The position numbers and the translations under genes are program-made. Source: Fibrella aquatilis (GTDB taxonomy: Bacteria > Bacteroidota > Bacteroidia > Cytophagales > Spirosomataceae). From it: DNA of 64,000 nt. Below the pieces are notes generated by a model that saw only the letters and a program-made list of their open reading frames with translations, searched no databases and was not told the origin of the DNA. The DNA lies in NCBI RefSeq assembly GCF_017353255.1, contig NZ_JAFMYU010000011.1:124001-188000 (forward strand). Direction: 5' to 3'. Below are positions 9,102 through 18,051 of the stretch, in pieces. Positions within the stretch are counted from its first letter, which is position 1. Every line of letters starts with the position of its first letter.

Positions 9102-10688
9102 ATGCTCACGTTTCTTCACGACAATGCGGCCAAACTGCTCGACCAAACCCTCACACACCTGGGCCTCACGTTTGGGTCGTTGCTGCTGGCGTTGCTGCTT
9201 GGTCTGCCCCTGGGCATCTACATTGCCCGTAGGCGGCGGGTGGCTTCGGCGGTGCTGGGCGTGGCGGGGGTGCTGCAAACCGTGCCGAGTATTGCCCTGC
9301 TGGGCTTCCTGATTCCGCTGCTGGGCATTGGCGCTGGCCCGGCCCTGACGGCCCTGTTTCTGTACGCCCTGCTGCCCATTATTCGCAACACCTACGTGGG
9401 CATTTCGGAAGTGAACCCCACCCTCACTAACGCCGCGCGGGGCATGGGCATGACCAACGGACAGATACTCTGGCGCGTGGAATTGCCCCTGGCCATGCCG
9501 GTTATTTTTGCGGGCATCCGCACGGCCACGGTTATCAACGTGGGGGTGGCTACGTTGGCGGCCTACGTGGCGGCGGGTGGCCTGGGTGAGTTTATTTTCG
9601 GAGGAATTGCCCTCAACAATACCAACATGATGCTGGCCGGGGCCATTCCCGCCGCTCTGCTGGCCGTGGGGTTCGACTGGGGACTGGCGCGGCTGCAACG
9701 GGTGCGCTGGTCGGGCGTGGGCGTGGGTGCTGGCGTAACGACCAAACGGGTAGCCGTGGGGGCGGGGTTGCTGGTAATGATGGCCGTGGTCGCGGCGGTG
9801 GCCTGGCCCAAAAACAACCCCCGCCGGCTGCTGGCGGGCTTTGCGCACGAATTTGGCGGCCGCGCCGATGGTTATCCGGGCCTGCAAAAGACCTATGGCC
9901 TAACCATCGAGAACCGCCTGCTCGACCAGAGCCTGATGTACGAAGCTATTCACACGGATAAAGTGGACGTCATCAGCGGCTATTCCACCGACGGGCGCAT
10001 TAAAGCCTTTGGCCTGACCGTGCTCGACGACGACAAACATGCTTTTCCGCCCTATGCCGCCGCGCCCGTGGTGCGCGAAGCCACGCTGGCCAGCTACCCC
10101 GAACTCCAACCCGTGCTGGACAAACTCAGTGGCCGCCTCACCGACTCAATTATGACCGAACTGAACTACCGCGCCGACTATCTGCACGAGTCGCCGGAGC
10201 GGGTGGCGCGGGGGTTTCTGGCGAAGGCGGGGCTGCTGAAACCGGCCACGGCAAAACGTACGGGGCAGGTGGTGATGGGGTCGAAGGTGTTTACCGAACA
10301 ATATATTTTGGCCGAAATCTACCGGCAGCTGATCGAGGGTTTCACCACGTTGCGGGTGGTGTCGAAAACAGGCTTTGGCGGCACTCAACTCTGTTTCGAC
10401 GCCCTCCGCACCGGTGCCATCGACTTCTACCCCGAATACACCGGCACGGGGCTGCTGGTGATCCTGCAACCCACCCAACCCACCCTCGACTCGCTGAAAC
10501 GGCTGCCCGGTCCCCAGCAGCCCGCCGCCATCTACGCCTATGTCCAGGCTGAATTTGCCCGCCGCTACGCCCTGAGCTGGGGCGCCCCTCTTGGCTTCAA
10601 CAACGCCTACTGCCTCATGATGCGCCAATCCGACGCCCGCCAACGCGGCATCAGGACATTGTCTGAACTGACGAGGTATGTGAGGTGA
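9102..10688 (+). CDS. Osmoprotectant ABC permease fused to a circularly permuted substrate-binding domain
   Basis: The 528-residue protein starts with an OpuCB/ProW-type permease (residues about 1-235; EAA loop around GMGMTNGQILWRVELPLA). An OpuBC/EgtU-type binding domain follows, with its halves in reversed order. First comes the normally C-terminal half (GFAHEFGGRADGYPGL from about residue 245, then YSTDGR and DDDKHAFPPY). After it comes the normally N-terminal half (GSKVFTEQYILAE from about residue 390, then TGFGGTQ and DFYPEYTGTG). The protein ends exactly where the usual protein would cross back to the second half. A short linker joins the old C- and N-termini, the hallmark of a circular permutation. 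The substrates of the family are betaine, choline, carnitine or ergothioneine. No ATPase gene is adjacent. The ATG at 9102 is preferred over 9069. Confidence 0.9.
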   Translation: MLTFLHDNAAKLLDQTLTHLGLTFGSLLLALLLGLPLGIYIARRRRVASAVLGVAGVLQTVPSIALLGFLIPLLGIGAGPALTALFLYALLPIIRNTYVGISEVNPTLTNAARGMGMTNGQILWRVELPLAMPVIFAGIRTATVINVGVATLAAYVAAGGLGEFIFGGIALNNTNMMLAGAIPAALLAVGFDWGLARLQRVRWSGVGVGAGVTTKRVAVGAGLLVMMAVVAAVAWPKNNPRRLLAGFAHEFGGRADGYPGLQKTYGLTIENRLLDQSLMYEAIHTDKVDVISGYSTDGRIKAFGLTVLDDDKHAFPPYAAAPVVREATLASYPELQPVLDKLSGRLTDSIMTELNYRADYLHESPERVARGFLAKAGLLKPATAKRTGQVVMGSKVFTEQYILAEIYRQLIEGFTTLRVVSKTGFGGTQLCFDALRTGAIDFYPEYTGTGLLVILQPTQPTLDSLKRLPGPQQPAAIYAYVQAEFARRYALSWGAPLGFNNAYCLMMRQSDARQRGIRTLSELTRYVR

Positions 10689-10815
10689 GGAAAGGGAGGA
10701 AAGGAGGAGGGGAGGAAAGGAGGAAAGGGAGCTTCGCACACTAGCTTATAACTACAGTGCGAAGCTCCCTTTCCTCCCTTTCCTCCCTTTCCTCCCTTTC
10801 CTCCCTTTCCTCCCC
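10689..10815. repeat. Palindrome 4, purine/pyrimidine-rich arms
   Basis: The left arm (about 10689-10739) is a purine-rich array of GGAAAGGGA-like units. The right arm (10757-10815) is its pyrimidine complement, with CTCCCTTTC repeated every 9 bp. Its core is GCTTCGCAC (10731-10739) facing GTGCGAAGC (10757-10765), with a 17-nt loop. It starts at the stop codon of the ABC gene (10686-10688). A transcript through it would form a very stable hairpin. The strand asymmetry could also allow triplex DNA. Confidence 0.8.
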
Positions 10816-10979
10816 CTTTCTTCTTTTCCGGCTTGCTTTTTGTGGTACCCATAAAACACTGCGTAGCAGCCAACTAAATGCCTGTTTGGGTAAAGCTGAT
10901 GACGGTGAGCCGGGGCCTTCGGCGAATTGTATTAATTTTAGGCCATCTGTTTTTTTGACAACCCATAGTGTACCATCGT
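10816..10979. other. Leader region of the giant repeat protein, no gene seen
   Basis: About 160 bases between the palindrome and the start of the type IX-secreted protein. They presumably carry its promoter. I found no clear TAnnTTTG box and no riboswitch-like fold. Confidence 0.4.
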
Positions 10980-13900
10980 ATGAATTTGATCATTACCTAC
11001 CGGACCCTGGTGGTCATGGCTTGCCTCAGCGTAGCCACGCTGGCCAGTAGCTTTGCGCAGACCATTGGAGCACCCACTGTTTCGCCAGCTAACCCTTGCC
11101 CAGGCTCACCTATTTCGGCTACGGTAGCCACTACCGGCTCCTTTTCAGCTGGCAACGTATTCACGCTGCAACTCTCCGACGAGTTTGGTACGTTTACCGC
11201 TCCCCTTGCCGTGACGACGGTTACGGCCTCTCCTGCAAGTGCCACGGCCATCATTTTCACAGCTACCCTGCCCGCTTCGCTCAACTACGGAACGGCTTAT
11301 CGATTCCGCGTACGGTCAAGTGCGCCTGTAATTACGGGCAGTCAGTCTGGGGCTGCCATTACCATTGGTACACCCCTGCCTGGTCTGGCTGCGACGGCTT
11401 CATTTTGTCAAAGCACTGGTAATCAAAACATTTCTGCAACCGGATCAACGGTTGAGTGGTACACGGGTTTTAATGCCGCCGCGCCAGTGGTGTTTTCGGG
11501 TAATACATACTCTGTACCCACCACCAATGCCGGTACGATTACTTATTATGCTACGCAAACTGTAGGCGGCTGTAAAAGTGCCAAAGCAGCTATCAACGTA
11601 ACCGTCAATGCGCCGCCCAGCGCCCAGCCTACGGTAGGTAACACCAGTCCAGCCTACTGCCCAACGGCATCACCCACGCCACTGTCAGCTTCGACCAACG
11701 GAACGGGAGCCAGCATTCGGTGGTATTCGCCGCCCAGCAGCGCAACTACAGGTGGCACTACGCTGGCCGCTCCCCAAACCACGGGTACCTACGCCTACAC
11801 CGTGAGCCAGCTAAGCGCCCAGGGTTGCGAAAGCCCCAAGCAGTTTGTCAACGTGACGGTCTACACCGCCCCCACTACGGTTCCGACTATTGCCAACACC
11901 AGCCCGACATACTGCGCCAACAATGCACCCGCTAATCTGTCGGCTTCTATCAATGGTGCGGGGTCAACCATTCGTTGGACTGATCCCAGCAATGCCGTTA
12001 CGAATAGCTTTACCATTACTACGCCCACAGCTTCGGGCGTATATCAGGTACAACAGTTGAGCGCCAACGGCTGCCCTGGCCCACAGCAACCCGTCACCGT
12101 GACCGTCAACCCTGTTCCGGTAGCCCCAACGCTAACCACTAACCCGCTTACCTACTGCACCAGCAACGTACCTGCCAACCTGTCGGCCAATACGGTTGGC
12201 AGCGGTAATAGCCTGAAATGGTATTCTCCCGCCAACGCGGGTGGGGGTACATTGGTACAGTCTACCATTCCGGCCCCCACAACGGCGGGTACTTACTCCT
12301 TCAGCGTAAGTCAGGTAAGCGGCGCGGGCTGTGAAGGACCACAGGTAGTATTGACCGTAACGGTTAACGCCGCGCCCACCACGGTTCCGACCATCGCTAA
12401 CACCAGCCCGACTTATTGCGCTAACAACGCCCCGACTAGCTTAAGTGCTGGCATCAATGGCACAGGTGCCTCTATCCGGTGGACGGCCCCCGGAGGTGCT
12501 GTTACCAATGCGTCGACAATTTCAGCCCCCACTGCATCGGGTGTGTATCAGGTGCAACAGATCAGTGCCAACGGATGTCCTGGCCCACAGCAGGCGGTGA
12601 CGGTGACGGTCAATCCTGTTCCAGTAGCCCCAACGCTGACTGCGGCAACGCAAACCTACTGCAACAACGCGGCTCCGGCAGCCTTATCGGCCAATACGGT
12701 TGGCGGCGGTAATAGCCTGAAATGGTATTCTCCCACCAACGCGGGTGGGGGTACATTGGTACAGCCTACCATTCCGGCCCCCACAACGGCCGGCACGTAT
12801 TCTTACAGCGTCAGCCAGGTAAGCGGCGCAGGTTGCGAAGGTCCGCAGGTAGTATTGACCGTGACGGTCAATGCCGCGCCAACAACAACGCCAACTATTG
12901 CAACAACCAACCCTACGTATTGCGCCAACGCCCTGCCCGCTAACCTGGCTGCAGCCATAAACGGTACCGGTGCATCCATTCGGTGGACGTCGCCAACTGG
13001 TGTGGTAACCAACAGCTTATCTATTGCCGCCCCAACTACGTCGGGCATCTATCAGGTGCAACAGGTAAGCGCCAATGGCTGTCTGGGTCCACAACAGGCC
13101 GTTACGGTCACGGTCAACGCAGTCCCTGCCGTACCTGGGGTATCCAATGTCACGTTTTGCCAAAACCGCAGCACGCAGGTATTGACGGCCACCGGTACTA
13201 ATCTAACCTGGTACGACGCCGCCAGTAACGTGCTGCCGGGTGCTCCTTCGCCCGCCATTTCTGCCACGGGAACCACCAACTATTTCGTTACGCAGACCAA
13301 CAGTAACTCCTGCGTTAGCAGCAAAGCCACACTGGCCGTTACAGTCAATGCCGTTCCGGTTAAGCCAACGCCAATTACACCGCGTGAGTACTGCGCCGGA
13401 GAAACTGCGGTGGCGCTTTCAGCTACAGGTAGCAACCTGCTCTGGTATGGTATAAATGATACAGGCGGAGTAGGAAGTGGGCAGGCAACCGTGCCAACTA
13501 CTGCCACAGCCGGGGTGACAAACTATTACGTAACCCAAACGGTGGCCTCCTGCGAAAGTGACAGGCAGGTTGTTCCCGTTACGGTGAAACGCAAACCCGG
13601 TCAGCCCACGGCCGTGAGTAACCTGGAGTTCTGCCAAAATTATGCGGCTCCTGTGCCAACGGCTACGGCAGAAACGGGTGCTTCACTATCGTGGGTAGCG
13701 GGCGGAACAACCTCACCAACGCCACCTGCCATTCCTACCAACTCAGTACAGACCTACTCCTATGCCGTTTACCAGACCCTGAATGGCTGTTCCAGTGACC
13801 AGGCCGCCTTTACGGTGCGGGTGAAACCCACCCCTGCTGCACCGGGCATCACGCCGTTTCAGCTTTGTCAGTTTGGTCCTACCCGGGCGCTCCAGGTGAA

Positions 13901-15638
13901 TGGGCAGCAGGTGAATTACTACGATGGAAACAGTTCAAAGCTGGCTGGTGCCCCCACGCTCCCCGTTGATCAGCCCCAGACGCTGAGCTACAAGGTAACG
14001 CAGTCATTAGATGGCTGCGAAAGCCCCAAAACAGATTACGTGGTCATCGTATACCCAAAACCGGGCGCGCCTATTACCCAATCTGTTCAGTACTGCCTCG
14101 ACACGCAGGATCAGCCCAAACAGAACGTACAGCCCCTGTCGGCGCAGGTGTCGGGCAACAACCAGAACCTGCGGTGGTTTTTCGTAGATGGAGCCGAGTT
14201 CCCAGCGGCACCCACGCCCGTTACCTCGTCTACGTCGGTGTTCGATTTTCAGGTGAGCCAGACGGTCAACAACTGCCAGAGCGACCGTGCTACCCTACGG
14301 GCCAGTGTACTGACCACGCCCACGCCCGTGCTGTCGAGCAGCGTGGTGGCCTATTGCCGCAACGACGTAGCCAAGCCGTTTGAGGCCACCGGTGAGAACC
14401 TGACTTGGATAGACCCCAATAACGTATTGACCACTACCACGCCCACGCCACCCACCATCAATGCCGTCAGCGGAGCCACGTATCAGGTCTATGCCAGAGG
14501 CACCGCCAACGGCTGCTACAGTGCCCGGGCTAAGGTGAAGCTCGTGGTCAATACCAGCCCTACGCTATCGCTGCTGGGATCATCGACTATCAACTACGGA
14601 CTAAGTACCAGCCTGCAACTAAAGTTTACCAGCACACCGCCCTATGCCTACACACTGTCGGACGGTACGTCGGGCACGGCCGTTGATTCGCTGGTTACGG
14701 TGAGCGTGAAACCCCTGCGCACCACCACCTATCAGGTGGCCAACGTGACCAACAACTGTGGTAGCGGCCTGCCAGGCAACCCCGCCACGGCTACGGTCAC
14801 GGTCAACATTCCGACCATCACCACGGCCCCGCTGGCGGTTACGGGCGGCCTTTGCGTGGGTAACAATTTCAGCGTGGCCTACACCACCGCCGGTACGTTC
14901 AACACGGGCAACACATTTAGGGTCCAGATTGCCGACACCACCTCGAAAAACTACGTCGACGTGTCGCTGGCGTCGCAGGCTAATCCGCTGACGGCTGCCT
15001 TACCGGCCAACCTAAAAGGCGGACCGTACTTTGTGCGCGTCACCGCCAGCAACCCCGGTGCCGAAGTGGCTGGTGCCAACAGCCCCACGGTGTTGATGGT
15101 GAAGGCATTACCCACCGCCACCCTGCTGGGTACGCAGAATATCTACGAAACCTACCCGGCCACCCTAACCGTGGTCCTTACTGGCGATGCACCCTGGGCC
15201 ATTACGTACAGTCAGGATGGGGGTAGCCCGATTTCATTCAATACTGCTGCAAGCACTCACCTGCTGAGCGTACAACCTGCTAAAACCGCCACCTACACCC
15301 TGGGAACGGTAACCAACAACTGTGGTACCGGTCCGGTGTCGGGTACGGCGGTAGTGACGGTGTTGCCCCTGCTGGCCGTGGAAGAGCCCCTCAACGACGC
15401 AGTGAGCATATACCCTACGCCCACGCAGGCCATGCTAACAGTTGACATCAACGCCCGGCTGACGGCCGAAAATCCTGCTACGATTACCCTGACAGATCTG
15501 ATTGGCCGCCCTGCACTTACCCGCCGCGTAACCGACAACCGTACGCAACTCGACCTCAGCCAGCAGCCCGCCGGTCTGTACCTGCTCAACGTAGCCGTCG
15601 GCGACAAGCGCGTGGTGCGGAAAGTGATGAAACAGTAA
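10980..15638 (+). CDS. Giant Ig-like repeat protein secreted by the type IX system
   Basis: A 1552-residue exported protein. Residues 1-27 form a signal peptide ending in SFAQ. About 17 beta-sandwich modules follow, each of 70-90 residues and each with a conserved YC or FC near its start and a GC near its end, which suggests one disulfide per module. Modules in the first half are organised as a two-module super-repeat of 168 residues. The last 85 residues are a type IX secretion sorting domain (DAVSIYPTPTQ, LTDLIGR, then PAGLYLLNV and VVRKVMKQ). The protein should be anchored on or released from the cell surface as an adhesin or matrix component. A GTG at 10968 is in frame, but the ATG at 10980 gives a normal signal peptide. 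Thr/Pro/Ala/Ser-rich composition is typical. Confidence 0.9.
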   Translation: MNLIITYRTLVVMACLSVATLASSFAQTIGAPTVSPANPCPGSPISATVATTGSFSAGNVFTLQLSDEFGTFTAPLAVTTVTASPASATAIIFTATLPASLNYGTAYRFRVRSSAPVITGSQSGAAITIGTPLPGLAATASFCQSTGNQNISATGSTVEWYTGFNAAAPVVFSGNTYSVPTTNAGTITYYATQTVGGCKSAKAAINVTVNAPPSAQPTVGNTSPAYCPTASPTPLSASTNGTGASIRWYSPPSSATTGGTTLAAPQTTGTYAYTVSQLSAQGCESPKQFVNVTVYTAPTTVPTIANTSPTYCANNAPANLSASINGAGSTIRWTDPSNAVTNSFTITTPTASGVYQVQQLSANGCPGPQQPVTVTVNPVPVAPTLTTNPLTYCTSNVPANLSANTVGSGNSLKWYSPANAGGGTLVQSTIPAPTTAGTYSFSVSQVSGAGCEGPQVVLTVTVNAAPTTVPTIANTSPTYCANNAPTSLSAGINGTGASIRWTAPGGAVTNASTISAPTASGVYQVQQISANGCPGPQQAVTVTVNPVPVAPTLTAATQTYCNNAAPAALSANTVGGGNSLKWYSPTNAGGGTLVQPTIPAPTTAGTYSYSVSQVSGAGCEGPQVVLTVTVNAAPTTTPTIATTNPTYCANALPANLAAAINGTGASIRWTSPTGVVTNSLSIAAPTTSGIYQVQQVSANGCLGPQQAVTVTVNAVPAVPGVSNVTFCQNRSTQVLTATGTNLTWYDAASNVLPGAPSPAISATGTTNYFVTQTNSNSCVSSKATLAVTVNAVPVKPTPITPREYCAGETAVALSATGSNLLWYGINDTGGVGSGQATVPTTATAGVTNYYVTQTVASCESDRQVVPVTVKRKPGQPTAVSNLEFCQNYAAPVPTATAETGASLSWVAGGTTSPTPPAIPTNSVQTYSYAVYQTLNGCSSDQAAFTVRVKPTPAAPGITPFQLCQFGPTRALQVNGQQVNYYDGNSSKLAGAPTLPVDQPQTLSYKVTQSLDGCESPKTDYVVIVYPKPGAPITQSVQYCLDTQDQPKQNVQPLSAQVSGNNQNLRWFFVDGAEFPAAPTPVTSSTSVFDFQVSQTVNNCQSDRATLRASVLTTPTPVLSSSVVAYCRNDVAKPFEATGENLTWIDPNNVLTTTTPTPPTINAVSGATYQVYARGTANGCYSARAKVKLVVNTSPTLSLLGSSTINYGLSTSLQLKFTSTPPYAYTLSDGTSGTAVDSLVTVSVKPLRTTTYQVANVTNNCGSGLPGNPATATVTVNIPTITTAPLAVTGGLCVGNNFSVAYTTAGTFNTGNTFRVQIADTTSKNYVDVSLASQANPLTAALPANLKGGPYFVRVTASNPGAEVAGANSPTVLMVKALPTATLLGTQNIYETYPATLTVVLTGDAPWAITYSQDGGSPISFNTAASTHLLSVQPAKTATYTLGTVTNNCGTGPVSGTAVVTVLPLLAVEEPLNDAVSIYPTPTQAMLTVDINARLTAENPATITLTDLIGRPALTRRVTDNRTQLDLSQQPAGLYLLNVAVGDKRVVRKVMKQ

Positions 15639-15639
15639 A

Positions 15640-15787
15640 GGGATTTTGGATTGGGGATTGGGGATTTCGGATTTTGGATTGGCTGACGCACGAGCTTGCT
15701 CTGGCGTAGGTTTATACTGATTAAGTGTAATGCGAAGCTATGTTTGCGTCAGCCAATCCGCAATCCAAAATCCCCAATCTAAAATCC
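15640..15787. repeat. Heptad palindrome 5 (GATTNNG units)
   Basis: Left arm 15640-15690 reads GATTTTG, GATTGGG, GATTGGG, GATTTCG, GATTTTG, GATTGGC and the core TGACGCA. Right arm 15745-15787 is complementary. A 54-nt centre contains GAGCTTGC and TGCGAAGC (15731-15738). It starts just after the stop codon of the giant repeat gene and ends four bases before the tadA start. It shares its unit family with 4992-5089. Confidence 0.85.
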
Positions 15788-15790
15788 GTT

Positions 15791-16228
15791 ATGTTTTCCG
15801 ACGAATACTTCATGGAAATAGCCCTTAGTCTGGCTGAAGAGGCTGATGCAGCGGGCGAAATTCCGGTGGGGGCGGTGGTGGTTTGTCGAAACCGGATTAT
15901 TGGCAAGGGTCGCAACCAGACCGAGCAACTCACCGACGTGACGGCTCATGCCGAACTGATGGCCATTACCGCCGCTACCCAACAACTCGGCGGCAAGTAC
16001 CTCACCGACTGTACCCTCTACGTCACGCTGGAACCCTGCGTCATGTGCGCGGGGGCCATATTTTGGGCGCAACTGGGCCGACTGGTCATTGGTGCCGACG
16101 ATCCTAAACGGGGCTATTCGCGGCTACAGCCCTCGCCACTGCACCCGAAAACCCGCCTGGAAACGGGTATTCTTGCCAACGAAAGCCGCCAATTGCTGGC
16201 TAACTTTTTCGGACGCCTAAGAACATAA
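15791..16228 (+). CDS. tadA: tRNA adenosine(34) deaminase
   Basis: A 145-residue zinc deaminase that converts A34 of tRNA-Arg(ACG) to inosine. The zinc and catalytic motif is H53-A54-E55 and the second is P82-C83-x2-C86 (EPCVMCAGA). The C-terminal FFGRLR matches the TadA tail. Length is normal. The frame continues upstream into the palindrome, but the ATG at 15791 gives the usual N-terminus. Guanine deaminase and free cytidine deaminase are less likely, given the VMCAGAIFWAQL context. Confidence 0.92.
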   Translation: MFSDEYFMEIALSLAEEADAAGEIPVGAVVVCRNRIIGKGRNQTEQLTDVTAHAELMAITAATQQLGGKYLTDCTLYVTLEPCVMCAGAIFWAQLGRLVIGADDPKRGYSRLQPSPLHPKTRLETGILANESRQLLANFFGRLRT

Positions 16229-16282
16229 AATCACAACCTACTGTTAAACCCGGTGAAAAGTCAACATCATTAATCTTTTATT

Positions 16283-16897
16283 ATGGCCTTCGTTCTAGAC
16301 CCGCTGCCCTATCCGAGTGATGCACTCGAGCCAAATATTGACAAGCAGACCATGGAGATTCACCACGGTAAGCACCACAACGCCTACGTGACAAATCTTA
16401 ACAACGCCGTGGCTGGTACCGAGATGGAGAACTTGTCTATCGACGAACTAGTGGCCAATGTGAGCAAGTACCCCGTGGCGGTGCGTAACAACGGTGGCGG
16501 GCACTTCAACCACACGTTGTTTTGGAATATACTGTCAGCTACTGGTGGCGGGCAACCAACCGGGCAACTAGCCGAGGCCATCAACCAGAAGTTCGGGTCG
16601 TACGATGCCTTCAAAGAAGAATTTGCGAAAGCGGCCACTACCCGCTTCGGTTCGGGTTGGGCGTGGCTGATCGTTAACGCTGACGGTGAATTGGCCATCA
16701 CCTCTACACCCAATCAGGATAACCCACTCATGGACGTGGCCGACCAAAAAGGTACACCCGTTATTGGTCTCGACGTTTGGGAGCACGCCTATTACCTCAA
16801 ATACCAAAACCGCCGCCCCGATTATATCGGCGCTTTCTGGAACGTGGTAGACTGGAATGCCGCCGAAAAACGGTACCAGCAGGCTAAGGCTGCCTAA
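16283..16897 (+). CDS. sodA: Superoxide dismutase [Mn/Fe]
   Basis: A 204-residue protein with all family marks. The first metal-ligand histidine is in the MEIHHGKHH segment (H27), the second in [10 protein letters not shown] (about H77), and the last two ligands are in [15 protein letters not shown]. No signal peptide is present, so it is cytoplasmic. The [12 protein letters not shown] region and GSGWAWL are typical of the Mn/cambialistic branch, but the metal cannot be fixed from sequence. It is transcribed away from tadA with a 54-bp gap and is followed by a heptad palindrome. Confidence 0.96.
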   Translation: MAFVLDPLPYPSDALEPNIDKQTMEIHHGKHHNAYVTNLNNAVAGTEMENLSIDELVANVSKYPVAVRNNGGGHFNHTLFWNILSATGGGQPTGQLAEAINQKFGSYDAFKEEFAKAATTRFGSGWAWLIVNADGELAITSTPNQDNPLMDVADQKGTPVIGLDVWEHAYYLKYQNRRPDYIGAFWNVVDWNAAEKRYQQAKAA

Positions 16898-16906
16898 GTA
16901 TCTGGT

Positions 16907-17012
16907 AATGAATAATGTACAATGAACAATGTACAATGGTAGTGGCGGGTCTGATTTTGAAGCCGCTTTTTTAGCGAAATCATTGTTCATTATTCATTGT
17001 ACATTGTACATT
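16907..17012. repeat. Heptad palindrome 6 (AATGNAN units), unit order permuted
   Basis: Left arm 16907-16938 reads AATGAAT, AATGTAC, AATGAAC, AATGTAC, AATG. The right arm (16981-17012), read on the other strand, gives AATGTAC, AATGTAC, AATGAAT, AATGAAC, AATG. The same units occur in a different order. It lies behind the sodA stop. Its right arm provides the TTG (-33) of the tRNA-His promoter. Confidence 0.85.
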
Positions 17013-17026
17013 CCTCCCTACTTTTG
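16997..17026 (+). promoter_or_regulatory. Bacteroidota-type promoter of tRNA-His
   Basis: TTG at 16997-16999, a 19-bp spacer, and TACTTTTG (TAnnTTTG) at 17019-17026. The predicted start of transcription is about ten bases before the mature tRNA. The -33 element lies inside a palindrome arm. Confidence 0.7.
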
Positions 17027-17043
17027 CACTCTCAAAAATAGAT

Positions 17044-17118
17044 GGTGCGCGTAGCTCAGTCGGTTAGAGCATCGGTTTGTGGTACCGAGGGTCGTGGGTT
17101 CGAGCCCCATCGTGCACC
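17044..17118 (+). tRNA. tRNA-His (GTG)
   Basis: Cloverleaf with the extra G at position -1 that is typical of tRNA-His, pairing with the discriminator C. The 7-bp acceptor stem is GTGCGCG with CGTGCAC. The anticodon loop reads TTGTGGT with anticodon GTG, and the T-arm is GTGGGTTCGAGCCCCAT. CCA follows at 17119-17121, so it appears to be encoded. Confidence 0.97.
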
Positions 17119-17121
17119 CCA

Positions 17122-17154
17122 AAGCCCCCCGCAACGTGCGGGGGGCTTTTTTTT
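17122..17154 (+). terminator. Rho-independent terminator after tRNA-His
   Basis: A GC-rich hairpin AGCCCCCCGCA / TGCGGGGGGCT with a tiny loop, followed by a run of eight T. Confidence 0.95.
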
Positions 17155-17194
17155 GGTGGCTGGTTTAGTATCACTTCCTATCAACGTCTGATCC

Positions 17195-17854
17195 ATGTCT
17201 GAAGCTCCTTCGTTCCGCTACGCCAGGCCCATCTGCACGGTGTTGGTATTGGCCTATATAGCGGGGCTAATTGGCCTTCAGGTGCCTGCGGTGGCTGGTT
17301 ACTTCAAATCGCTGACAGCGCTCAACCTGCTGGCTACGTTAGCTGCCCTGCTCTACTTTCATACCGACTGGCGGCCGTCATTTTACTTCTATATCCTACT
17401 TGCCATACTCACGGGCTTCTTCGTCGAGGTAGTTGGCGTACATACCGGGTCTATCTTCGGTGGCCCCTACGCCTACGGCGCGGGTCTGGGCGTCAGGCTG
17501 TGGGGTGTGCCTCCCGTCATTGGTGTCAACTGGCTGCTATTGACCTATTGCTTTGGTTCACTGGCCGACAGACTGCCCCTGCCCGTGTATATGAAAGCCA
17601 TCCTGGCCGCCTCTGGTATGGTGCTGCTCGACTTTGCCATTGAGCCTGTTGCCATCCGGCTTGATTTCTGGACCTGGTTTGGTCAGCCGGTTCCCCTTCA
17701 GAACTACCTGGGCTGGTGGTTGGTAGCGCTCGTTTTATTAAGCGTATGGTATGGGTTGCCTTTCCGGAAAGAAAATCGCGTAGTAACCCTGATTATCAGC
17801 TTACAAGCCCTTTTCTTCATTAGTAATCTGGTGATCTTTTATTTAGCTGGTTAG
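17195..17854 (+). CDS. Carotenoid biosynthesis protein, CruF-like
   Basis: A 219-residue integral membrane protein with about seven helices. It has the CruF/DUF422 pattern: GFFVEVVGVHTGSIFGGPY, then GVPPVIGVNWLL, then DFAIEPVAIRLDFW. CruF proteins hydrate the 1',2' double bond of gamma-carotene or lycopene derivatives, giving the tertiary hydroxyl found in Bacteroidota pigments such as those of the myxol/flexixanthin type. Other carotenoid genes (crtB, crtI, crtY, crtZ) are not in the window. The neighbouring CarH-like regulator suggests light control. Assignment to the family is firm; the exact reaction is inferred. Confidence 0.85.
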   Translation: MSEAPSFRYARPICTVLVLAYIAGLIGLQVPAVAGYFKSLTALNLLATLAALLYFHTDWRPSFYFYILLAILTGFFVEVVGVHTGSIFGGPYAYGAGLGVRLWGVPPVIGVNWLLLTYCFGSLADRLPLPVYMKAILAASGMVLLDFAIEPVAIRLDFWTWFGQPVPLQNYLGWWLVALVLLSVWYGLPFRKENRVVTLIISLQALFFISNLVIFYLAG

Positions 17855-18051
17855 GTGAACAGTGGGCCTTATTTTCAGTTATATAGATTGTGTCTATGCT
17901 AAATTTTCAGTTGTGCAACTAAAAACTTGCAATCCGATTTTGAGGTGCTTAGCTTAGATGTTGCTTTTGTAGAAGAAAAGTTAAACGAAACTCGACTGCA
18001 TTACTTAAGTATACGTATCCGCCTACACCATTTTGTAATCTGAACTGTCCC

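Noticed and set aside
11600-13130. Regularly spaced repeats that could suggest a CRISPR array or satellite
   Set aside because: They are codon-phased protein modules within one long open frame with conserved YC and GC positions.
17855-18051. A CarH operator in the region before the MerR-type gene
   Set aside because: GTTGTGCAAC near 17910 is a dyad, but I know no firm consensus to support it, so it is not listed as a site.
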